A stretch of DNA of 8,601 nt from UBA2219 sp964612075 (GTDB lineage Bacteria; Desulfobacterota; Deferrimicrobia; Deferrimicrobiales; Deferrimicrobiaceae), in assembly GCA_964612075.1 (NCBI GenBank), contig CAZTFC010000069.1, positions 1-8,601 on the forward strand. The letters run 5' to 3'. Each line of letters starts with the position of its first letter. Position 1 is the first letter of the stretch. The position numbers were made by a program, and so were the translations under genes. Below, one piece after another: positions 1 through 5,735 of the stretch. Under the pieces are notes generated by a model. The model did not search any database, was not told where the DNA came from, and saw only the letters and a list, made by a program, of their open reading frames with translations.

Positions 1-436
1 CGAGGGCGCTGCCGACCGGGATCGCCAGGTAGAACCAGGTGAAGGAACGGGCCCGCTCGTCCTCGGGATAGCAGTCGGAAAGGATGGCGGGTCCGAGCGA
101 GGCGTACGCCGCCTCTCCCACCCCGACGAGCGCGCGGGAGAGCAGCAGGTCGCCGAAACCGCTGGCGAAGGCGGCCCCGGCGGTCGCCAGGCTCCATACC
201 GCGATCCCGGCGGCCACCAGGCGCGGACGGTGCAGCCGGTCGGCGAGCGTGCCGATCACAGGCGCCGCCAGCATGTAAGCGTAGATGAAGACGGGGTGGA
301 CCCAGCCGAGCTGTCCGTCGGTCAGCCCCAGGTCTCGACCCATGGGCTCCAGGACCGCCGCCGCCACGTACCGGTCGAGGTAGTTCAGCATGTTGATGCC
401 GGTCAGGAAGACCAGCAGCCCCGCGGTGCCCGTCAT
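1..436 (-). CDS. MFS transporter, Spinster-like, N-terminal part (runs off left edge)
   Basis: This is the first 145 codons of a major facilitator superfamily transporter, an inner-membrane secondary carrier; the rest lies left of the window. Visible features are an N-Y-L-D-R motif at the end of TM1 (residues 18-22), motif A as GTLADRLHRPR (62-72) after TM2, W81-S in TM3, and a motif-B-like RALVGVGEAAY (101-111) in TM4, followed by a P-A-I-L-S-D-C-Y-P loop. The N-Y-x-D-R and V-G-x-G-E-A-A-Y pair is typical of the Spinster-like branch of MFS; the substrate cannot be told. ATG at 436 is the first in-frame ATG; an in-frame TTG at 454 is an alternative. Neither has a clear Shine-Dalgarno sequence. 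The gene is divergent from the PAP2 gene, with 65 bases between starts. Confidence 0.88.
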   Translation of the reverse strand, partial: MTGTAGLLVFLTGINMLNYLDRYVAAAVLEPMGRDLGLTDGQLGWVHPVFIYAYMLAAPVIGTLADRLHRPRLVAAGIAVWSLATAGAAFASGFGDLLLSRALVGVGEAAYASLGPAILSDCYPEDERARSFTWFYLAIPVGSAL

Positions 437-444
437 GGGCGTAA

Positions 445-453
445 AGAGTACCA
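445..453 (-). promoter_or_regulatory. possible extended -10 element for the MFS gene
   Basis: On the minus strand the sequence reads TGG-TACTCT, an extended -10 (TGn) followed by a weak match (T1, A2, T6) to TATAAT. It ends nine bases before the ATG at 436, so transcription would start at or within a few bases of the start codon. The hexamer 17 bases upstream, TTCTCC, is a poor -35 match. The box could be chance; it is listed because the same arrangement recurs twice in this window. Confidence 0.2.
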
Positions 454-485
454 AATGGAAGGCGCTGGGAGAACCCCGCGGTGTG

Positions 486-491
486 TATAAT
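486..491 (+). promoter_or_regulatory. consensus -10 box (TATAAT) before the PAP2 gene
   Basis: A perfect TATAAT sits in an otherwise GC-rich region, preceded by TGTG (a near match to the TG extension, one base out of register). No good -35 hexamer is visible 16-18 bases upstream. A start of transcription about seven bases downstream falls at 498-502, effectively on the ATG at 502, which has no Shine-Dalgarno sequence; the mRNA would be leaderless or nearly so. The opposite strand reads TATTAT and TATACA here, so the AT-rich patch might also serve the divergent MFS gene. Confidence 0.55.
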
Positions 492-501
492 ACTGCCTGT
501 C

Positions 502-1134
502 ATGGAAAAACGGGCCAACCGCCTGTCGGAGCAGGCGCTTCGCATGCTTCCCTTCGTCGTCCCGGTCGTCGCGGCGTGCGTCTTCTTCCTCGACGGGGCG
601 ATCGCCCTCGCGATCGAGGTGTTCGTGCGGTCCAACCGCCTGGTCGGCCGGTACACCGACTCCGTGCCGGACCTTCTCCTCCCGGCCGTTATCGTCCTGT
701 CGACGGGGATGTGGACCGCCCGGTACCTGCGGATCCGCAGGGGGATCCGGGACGTCCGGAGCGACTTCTACCGGCTGGGCGGGACCGTGCTGCCGCTCTC
801 CCACATCGCCAAGACGGCGTTCAAGCTCCTCTTCGGGCGCATCGAAACCCGGGTCTGGCTTGCGGATCCACTGGCGGCGCGCCAATGGTTCCATCCCGGC
901 GAGGGGCACAACGGGTTCCCTTCCGGCCATATGACGGTTTTCGCCGCGCTGGCGGCCGCATGCTGGGTCTTCTACCCGGACCTGCAAAGGCCCTGCCTTT
1001 TCCTGCTCGCGCTGCTCGCCGCGGCCCTTCTGATCACGAACTACCATTTCGCGAGCGACGTGGTCGCCGGGGGGTACCTCGGCCTTGTGGTTGCCGCGGC
1101 GACGCACGGGTACTTCGGGAAACATGCCTCCTGA
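502..1134 (+). CDS. PAP2-family phosphatase, divergent motifs, membrane protein
   Basis: A 210-residue integral membrane protein of the PAP2 (type 2 phosphatidic acid phosphatase) superfamily, which hydrolyses phosphate or diphosphate from lipids such as phosphatidic acid, phosphatidylglycerol phosphate or undecaprenyl diphosphate. Motif 2 is intact as F-P-S-G-H-M (139-144). Motif 3 is recognisable as Y-H-F-A-S-D-V-V-A-G (181-190), with catalytic-type H182 and D186, but the usual S-R six residues before the histidine is absent (Leu there). Motif 1 (K-x6-R-P) is degenerate: K108-LLFGRI-ET-R. About five or six hydrophobic segments are visible (roughly 15-40, 56-72, 95-112, 142-158, 164-180, 186-202). 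I chose ATG 502; the GTG at 481 lies upstream of and overlaps the promoter region. It overlaps the next gene by 11 bases, suggesting an operon. The substrate is unknown; an envelope-lipid role is inferred. Confidence 0.85.
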   Translation: MEKRANRLSEQALRMLPFVVPVVAACVFFLDGAIALAIEVFVRSNRLVGRYTDSVPDLLLPAVIVLSTGMWTARYLRIRRGIRDVRSDFYRLGGTVLPLSHIAKTAFKLLFGRIETRVWLADPLAARQWFHPGEGHNGFPSGHMTVFAALAAACWVFYPDLQRPCLFLLALLAAALLITNYHFASDVVAGGYLGLVVAAATHGYFGKHAS

Positions 1135-2206
1135 AACCGCCGCCGGGCCCGCCCCCGCCGGCGGGTGGATCAAAACCTTCCTGCGGCACGCGCCGCTTCT
1201 TTTCATCGCGGCGGGGCTCGCGCTGTCCATAACCGACTGGGCCGGCGTGTGCACCGAGGCCTGCGCGGAAACCTCCCTCTACCGCTTCTTCGGCCTTCCG
1301 ATACCCCCCCTCGGGGCGGCCTACTTCACGTTGGCGGGAGCCGCCCTCCTCGCCGGCCGCCGCCGCCCGTTCTTCCGCGCGGCGCTCGCCGTCCTGCTGG
1401 CCGCCGGCCTGGGCGCCGAGGCCGTCTTCACATGGATCCAGGGCGCCGTCATCGGGAACTGGTGCCCGATTTGCGTCTGGGTCGCCGTCTGCGTCGCTGC
1501 CTGTTCCGCGTGCATCGCCGCCCTGCATTTTTCCCGGACAGACGCTATACTTCTCGAAAAGGAAAGGGAGCCCTCGATGAAACGTTCCGCCCTCCACGCC
1601 GCCCTCCTTCTGCTCGCGTTCCTCGCGGGGCTGGGCACGGCCGCCCTGGGCATAAAGAAGCCCGACGCCCTCGCGTCCGGCCTGACGCCGGAGGCGCTCT
1701 CCTTCGGGCACGCAAACAGCGGCGTGGAAGTGTACATCGTCAGCGACTGGTTCTGCCCCGCCTGCCGCGTCGCCGAGCCGGAGATCGTGAAAGGCGCCCG
1801 GCTCGCCATGAAGCAGGCGAAGGTAGTCTTCGTGGACTTCCCGATCCACCGGGAGACCCTTAATTTCATCCCCTACAACCTCTCCTTCATGTTCCGCGAA
1901 AAGGAGAAATACCTGCAGATCCGGGTGGCGCTCGCCGAGCTCTCGAGGAAGTCGAGGGAACCGGCGCCGGAAGAGGTCCAGGCGGCCGTCGCGCCGTTCG
2001 GGGTGAAATACGTCCCTTTAAGCTTCGCGGACGTGCTCTCCGGGACGCAGTACCAGATGTCGATCGTGCAGAAGTACAAGGTCCCGGGCACCCCCCATGT
2101 GGTCGTCACCGACACCCGGACGGGCCGTACGAAGATACTGAGCGGCAGCAAGGAGATCACCTCGGAGAACATCGTCCGGTCGATCGAAGAAGTCTCCGGG
2201 AAATAG
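1124..2206 (+). CDS. VKOR-DsbA fusion (disulfide-forming membrane oxidoreductase)
   Basis: A 360-residue fusion of a vitamin K epoxide reductase (VKOR) domain with a DsbA/thioredoxin-fold domain. By family knowledge, VKOR uses quinone to reoxidise the thioredoxin domain, which introduces disulfides into exported proteins; it replaces DsbB. VKOR part, residues 20-135: four hydrophobic segments, a periplasmic loop pair C43-x3-C47, the motif FFGLPIPPLGAAY (55-67), and redox site C114-P-I-C117. A short charged linker (136-154) precedes a fifth membrane segment (156-175), which would place the C-terminal domain in the periplasm. The DsbA part has C211-P-A-C214 after V-S-D-W-F and the cis-proline loop G-T-P324-H. 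ATG 1124 has only a weak GGGA ahead; the in-frame ATG at 1085 lies inside the PAP2 coding region. Oddities are the short C-x3-C spacing, extra cysteines at 123, 127 and 130, and a strong internal start at 1577 (separate entry). Confidence 0.93.
   Translation: MPPETAAGPAPAGGWIKTFLRHAPLLFIAAGLALSITDWAGVCTEACAETSLYRFFGLPIPPLGAAYFTLAGAALLAGRRRPFFRAALAVLLAAGLGAEAVFTWIQGAVIGNWCPICVWVAVCVAACSACIAALHFSRTDAILLEKEREPSMKRSALHAALLLLAFLAGLGTAALGIKKPDALASGLTPEALSFGHANSGVEVYIVSDWFCPACRVAEPEIVKGARLAMKQAKVVFVDFPIHRETLNFIPYNLSFMFREKEKYLQIRVALAELSRKSREPAPEEVQAAVAPFGVKYVPLSFADVLSGTQYQMSIVQKYKVPGTPHVVVTDTRTGRTKILSGSKEITSENIVRSIEEVSGK
1546..1579 (+). promoter_or_regulatory. possible internal translation start (and -10) for the DsbA domain
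   Basis: Inside the VKOR-DsbA gene, GGAAAGGGAG at 1561-1570 is a good Shine-Dalgarno sequence six bases before an in-frame ATG at 1577. The product would be 209 residues starting M-K-R and then a hydrophobic segment, which looks like a signal anchor or signal peptide, followed by the complete C-P-A-C thioredoxin domain. TATACT at 1546-1551 is a five-of-six match to a -10 box, with no good -35 upstream. The ribosome site is better than the one at the gene's own start (1124). The purine-rich stretch also encodes Lys/Glu in the linker, so chance is possible. Confidence 0.4.
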
Positions 2207-2216
2207 GACCGTTTCC

Positions 2217-3458
2217 ATGACGCAGAACCAACTTCTCCTGGTCGCCGTGGGGCTGGGCTTCTCCGCCGTGATCCTGCTGGTTTCGGATCGGCTGCTCCGG
2301 ATGCGCCGAAATTCCCGGGAATCCGACAGGGACCGGGCGGGCGCCCAGCAGATGGCGGCCCTCCGGGACGAGCTGTCCTCGGTGGTGAAGGGGCTTTCCC
2401 GGAAGCGGGACATCGCCGACCGGATCCCTCCGATCGCGAAGAAGATCACGGAGAGAATGCCCGAATCCTCCTTCCTGCCCGTGCTCGTCCGCTCCGCCAA
2501 GGACCTCTTCGACGCGGACCAGGTGGGCTTCTTCTTGCCCGTGGAAGGCTCCGCCGACTACACCCTGGAGGTGGGAACGGGTTACCCCGCGGACTGGCAG
2601 GGGCAGGTCCGGATCGCATCCGACGAGGGATTGTTGGGCATCGCCATCCAGAAGAGGATCGTCGCCGCGAGGATCGACCCGCTGGCCTCGTCGGGTCTGC
2701 GGGCCTCGTCGCGGTCGCTGGAACAGCTGGGCATCCCCCCCGATTTCGCCGCTCCCGTGTTCGGGTCCGCCGGAATCCTGGGCGTCCTCGTGATCACGGG
2801 CTGCCCGTACCCGCTGGAGGAGGAGAGGAAGTACGTCTCCATGCTGGCCGACCTGTTCTCCATGGCGATCCAGAAGGCCTCCCTGATCGACGCGACGAAA
2901 TCCGGGGTGTGGAGGGACGAGCTCACCGGCCTTTCCACGCGGCTCCATTTCCTGCAGAAGTTCGAGAACGAGATCCGCCGGACGGGGAACTACCAGCTTT
3001 CGTTCGCCCTTTTCATGTTCGACATCGACAAGTTCAAGCAGATCAACGACACGTACGGCCACGCCACCGGCGACGTCGTCATCCGCAAGGTCGCCGAGGT
3101 CACCAAGAAGCACACCCGCAGCTCCGACCTCGTCGGCCGTTACGGCGGCGACGAGTTCCTCGTGTTGATCACCTCCTGCACCCAGGACCAGTCGATCCGG
3201 TACGCCGAGAACATCAGGAACGTGATCTCCTCCACCGAATTGCGGATCCAGGGGTACGACTCCCCCCTGCGGCTGACCGTCAGCGGCGGGCTCGCGTTCT
3301 ACCCGACCCACGGGCAGTCCACCTCCGACCTGATGCACGCGGCCGACCACGCGCTGTACGAAGCGAAGCGGAAAGGGAGAAACCGGGTGTCCGTCGCTCC
3401 CCTTCGGGGGCTGGCCGATTCGCCCGAAGTCATCGACGACGAACCGCCGGCCGACTGA
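2217..3458 (+). CDS. membrane-tethered diguanylate cyclase (GAF-like sensor + GGDEF)
   Basis: A 413-residue protein likely to make cyclic di-GMP from two GTP. Residues 5-23 form one N-terminal membrane segment; 28-65 is a charged, probably coiled-coil linker; 82-222 looks like a GAF-type sensor domain, a weak assignment based on size, position and alternating hydrophobic pattern; 232-395 is the GGDEF domain. Inside it are D-E-L-T-G-L-S-T-R (234-242, where N-R is usual), F-D-I-D-K-F-K-Q-I-N-D-T-Y-G-H (268-282) with metal- and GTP-binding residues, and an intact G-G-D-E-F at 310-314. R301-S-S-D304 lies five residues before GGDEF, exactly where the RxxD inhibitory site sits, so product feedback is expected. 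No EAL or HD-GYP domain follows. The start is 10 bases after the VKOR-DsbA stop, so co-transcription is likely; the ribosome site is weak (GGA at 2207). The ligand of the sensor part is unknown. Confidence 0.93.
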   Translation: MTQNQLLLVAVGLGFSAVILLVSDRLLRMRRNSRESDRDRAGAQQMAALRDELSSVVKGLSRKRDIADRIPPIAKKITERMPESSFLPVLVRSAKDLFDADQVGFFLPVEGSADYTLEVGTGYPADWQGQVRIASDEGLLGIAIQKRIVAARIDPLASSGLRASSRSLEQLGIPPDFAAPVFGSAGILGVLVITGCPYPLEEERKYVSMLADLFSMAIQKASLIDATKSGVWRDELTGLSTRLHFLQKFENEIRRTGNYQLSFALFMFDIDKFKQINDTYGHATGDVVIRKVAEVTKKHTRSSDLVGRYGGDEFLVLITSCTQDQSIRYAENIRNVISSTELRIQGYDSPLRLTVSGGLAFYPTHGQSTSDLMHAADHALYEAKRKGRNRVSVAPLRGLADSPEVIDDEPPAD

Positions 3459-3470
3459 CACGGAGCGGCC
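3449..3470. terminator. hairpin at a convergent gene junction, possible bidirectional terminator
   Basis: GGCCGaCT (3449-3456) can pair with AGCGGCC (3464-3470) around a seven-base loop, giving seven base pairs with one bulged A. It covers the stop codon of the GGDEF gene and lies five bases short of the stop of the facing glycosyltransferase gene. No T-run follows on either strand, so it is not a classical intrinsic terminator. Confidence 0.25.
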
Positions 3471-3474
3471 TACT

Positions 3475-4875
3475 TCACCGCCCCGCCCGCCCCCATTCAC
3501 CCCGGGCCGGCCCCTCTTCACGCAGCAGCGCCTCCAGGTTCCCCCTCGCGTGGCGGAAATCCGCGTCCAGGCGGAGCGCCTCCCGGTACGACTCGATCGC
3601 CTCCCCGCGCAGCCCCGAAAGCTGGTATGCGTACCCGAGGTTGTTGTGGGCCCTCGCCTTCGCCGGGGAGAGGCGCACCGTGCTTTCCCATAAAGCCACC
3701 TCGCTGCGGTACGCGTGGTTGCGCGCGATCGTGAGCCCCGCCAGGACCAGGACCGCCGCTGCCGCCGCCGGGACCCATCTCCGACGGGGAACCCCGGCCG
3801 CCTCCAGCCGCCCGATCCCCCATCCCGCGCACAGGAAGATCCCCCAGCACGCGAGGTACAGGTGCCGCTCGTTGGCGACGTCGGGCCTCGGGACCACGGA
3901 ATTCGTGGGCGAAAGCTGCAGGAAGAACCACAGGATCCCGAAGCCCGCCGGAGAGCGCTTCCGTACGGCGAAGACGCCGAGGGCGAACAGGAAGGCCAGC
4001 GGCGCGCCCTCCGCGGCGACGGCCGGGTAGCCGTCCGGCGGGACCCTCAGATCGGGATCGATGTTCAGGCGGTGCGGAAGCGCAAGCCGGGACAGGAGGT
4101 AGAACGCGCCGTGGACCGCCTGGGGGAGGAAACGCCCCGGGGCCGCGGAGGAATAGCCCGTCTCGAGGATATGGCGGTACACCGGGTGCAGGAGGATGGC
4201 GGCGAAGGCGCACGCGAGGATCGCCCAGTGCGCGGCCTGCCTCCGGGCGACTGCCGCAGGCCGCTCGCGCGGCCCGGGCGCGGCCCATTCCCAGAGAAGG
4301 AGGGCGGCGGGAAGTGTGACCGCGGATTCCCGGGTCGCCAGGGCGAGGAGGAACAGAAGCGGCGAGACCAGGTACAGGTGGATGCGCCTTCCCGTTTCGA
4401 CCCCACGGGCGTAGCTCCAGAGGCTCGCCAGGTAGAAGAAAGCCATCAGCGACACCGAGCGGCCGCTCACGTAGGTCACCGCCTCGGTCTGGACGGGATG
4501 AAGCGCGAACAGCAGCGCCGCCGCCAGGGCCCCCGCGGACGCCGGGTCGCCGCCCTCCCCCTTGGTCCCGCCTTCCAGGAGCCTCCGGGACAAGGCGTGC
4601 ACGAACAGCGCGTTCGCGGCGTGGACCGCCGCGTTGAACAGGTGGAACCCGAACAAACCCGGGCCGCTTTCCCAGTTCAGGGCATAGGACAGCTTCAGCA
4701 GGGGCCGGATGCCGCCCGGCAGCCCGGAAGACCACGCCGCCAGGGAGTGGACCGACGGGTTGTGGACGATCACGTTGTAGTCGTCGAACTGGAAGGCCCC
4801 GAAGAACGAGTTGGCGTACCCCAGGAGCACTCCGCCGAGGAGCGCCGCCGGGGCGGCCCATCGCTCCCGAATCAT
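3475..4875 (-). CDS. TMTC-like GT-C membrane glycosyltransferase with short TPR tail
   Basis: A 466-residue polytopic membrane protein resembling the bacterial relatives of TMTC proteins, GT-C-fold enzymes that move a sugar (mannose in the animal members) from a polyprenyl-phosphate donor to proteins. Family hallmarks are F-D-D-Y at 30-33, the acidic pair in the first external loop expected to be catalytic; N-P-S-V-H-S-L at 39-45; R-P-L-L-K-L-S-Y-A-L-N-W at 57-68; F-G-F-H-L-F-N at 75-81; L-H-P-V-Q-T-E-A-V-T-Y-V-S-G-R-S at 125-140; and N-E-R-H-L-Y-L at 335-341. About nine to eleven hydrophobic segments lie before residue 388. The tail (about 404-452) holds one clear TPR unit (N-N-L-G-Y-A-Y, then A-I-E-S-Y-R-E-A-L) and part of a second, fewer than is common. 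ATG 4875 is chosen because it overlaps the preceding stop as ATGA; the longer reading to 4935 would overlap the carboxypeptidase by 64 bases. Donor and acceptor are unknown. Confidence 0.85.
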   Translation of the reverse strand: MIRERWAAPAALLGGVLLGYANSFFGAFQFDDYNVIVHNPSVHSLAAWSSGLPGGIRPLLKLSYALNWESGPGLFGFHLFNAAVHAANALFVHALSRRLLEGGTKGEGGDPASAGALAAALLFALHPVQTEAVTYVSGRSVSLMAFFYLASLWSYARGVETGRRIHLYLVSPLLFLLALATRESAVTLPAALLLWEWAAPGPRERPAAVARRQAAHWAILACAFAAILLHPVYRHILETGYSSAAPGRFLPQAVHGAFYLLSRLALPHRLNIDPDLRVPPDGYPAVAAEGAPLAFLFALGVFAVRKRSPAGFGILWFFLQLSPTNSVVPRPDVANERHLYLACWGIFLCAGWGIGRLEAAGVPRRRWVPAAAAAVLVLAGLTIARNHAYRSEVALWESTVRLSPAKARAHNNLGYAYQLSGLRGEAIESYREALRLDADFRHARGNLEALLREEGPARGEWGRAGR

Positions 4876-5693
4876 CTCGGCGGGACCGGTGCCGGCAGGG
4901 AGAACGCCTTGTCCAGCATGTCGACCGCGTCCCACCAGCGGTTCGGCGCGTTCAGCAGGACCAGCAGGACGCGCCTCTCCCCCCGCGCCGCCCAGGCCGC
5001 GAGGCAGGGGCCCGCCTCCCTGGTGTACCCGCTCTTCACCCCGGCGACCCCCTGGTACCGGCCCACCAGCTCATTCCGGTTCTCCAGCGTGTACGAGCGG
5101 CTCCCGTCGGCGTTCCGTATTTCCAGCCGGACCGTCGCGGCAAGCCGCGCGAACCGCTCGTCGGCGAGCGCCGCCTCGGAGAGGGCGGCGATGTCGTTCG
5201 CCGTGGAGTAATGCCCCTGCGCGTGATGCCCCGTGGAGTTGGCGAAGCGGGTGTTCCGCATCCCGAGGGACGCTGCCCGGTCGTTCATGCGCCGGACGAA
5301 CTTTCCTTCCGTCCCGTCCACGTGCTCTGCCAGGGCGCGCGCGGCATCGTTCGCCGAGCCGATCACGGCCGCCGCCAGCAGCTCGGCCACGCGAACCCGG
5401 TCGCCGGCCTCGAGGCCGAGCTTCGTGCCGGTTTCCCGCGAGGCGGCCCGGCTGACGGTCGTCACTTCCAGAAGACGCCCCTGCTCCAGCACGAGAAGCG
5501 CCGTCATGATTTTCGTGAGGCTCGCGGGAGGCAGGCGGCGGTCCGGGAACCGCTCCCAGACCGCCTTCCCGTCGATCTTCAGAAGGTAGGAGGCGGCGGC
5601 GCCGGGGTAGGGATCGGGGAGCGCTCCGCCCGCCGGAACCGCCTGCCCGGCCGCGAGCAGGACGGCGACGATCGCGATCCGCGCGAGCCGCAT
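4872..5693 (-). CDS. D-alanyl-D-alanine carboxypeptidase, S11 family (minimal form)
   Basis: A low-molecular-weight penicillin-binding protein that removes the terminal D-alanine of peptidoglycan pentapeptides in the periplasm. From ATG 5693 it has 273 residues with a signal peptide (R-L-A-R, then a hydrophobic core, cleavage near A-G-G-A). In that numbering the active site is S58-L-T-K61, the second motif S113-A-N115 and the third K220-S-G222, a conservative change from K-T-G. The protein ends soon after the catalytic domain (W-W-D-A-V-D-M-L-D-K-A-F), so it lacks the C-terminal beta domain and amphipathic anchor of PBP5-type enzymes (about 380-400 residues) and is probably soluble. A GTG at 5711 would add six residues; neither start has a good Shine-Dalgarno sequence. 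It starts 42 bases after the upstream gene's stop and is coupled to the glycosyltransferase by ATGA. A DacF-like name is reasonable but not proved. Confidence 0.92.
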   Translation of the reverse strand: MRLARIAIVAVLLAAGQAVPAGGALPDPYPGAAASYLLKIDGKAVWERFPDRRLPPASLTKIMTALLVLEQGRLLEVTTVSRAASRETGTKLGLEAGDRVRVAELLAAAVIGSANDAARALAEHVDGTEGKFVRRMNDRAASLGMRNTRFANSTGHHAQGHYSTANDIAALSEAALADERFARLAATVRLEIRNADGSRSYTLENRNELVGRYQGVAGVKSGYTREAGPCLAAWAARGERRVLLVLLNAPNRWWDAVDMLDKAFSLPAPVPPR

Positions 5694-5735
5694 CACCCGG
5701 TCACTGCCCACGGCGACGGGACGATGCGATCCCGG

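Noticed and set aside
433..1254. Minus-strand open frame opposite the PAP2 gene
   Set aside because: Its composition is unnatural, and it would overlap the start of the MFS gene and the whole PAP2 gene, which has real motifs.
2157..3521. Long minus-strand open frame (454 codons) opposite the GGDEF gene
   Set aside because: Its translation is rich in Arg, Gly, Pro, Asp and His with no recognisable domain, and it mirrors the third-position GC of the real gene on the other strand. It is a shadow.
3715..5211. Plus-strand open frame of 498 codons opposite the TMTC-like gene
   Set aside because: It has an Arg/Gly/Glu-rich shadow composition, and the opposite strand encodes a coherent membrane protein with family motifs.
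5717..5734. Small inverted repeat CGGGA/TCCCG between the DUF4412-like and carboxypeptidase genes
   Set aside because: It is a five-base stem with an eight-base loop and no T-run, too weak to call a terminator in GC-rich DNA.
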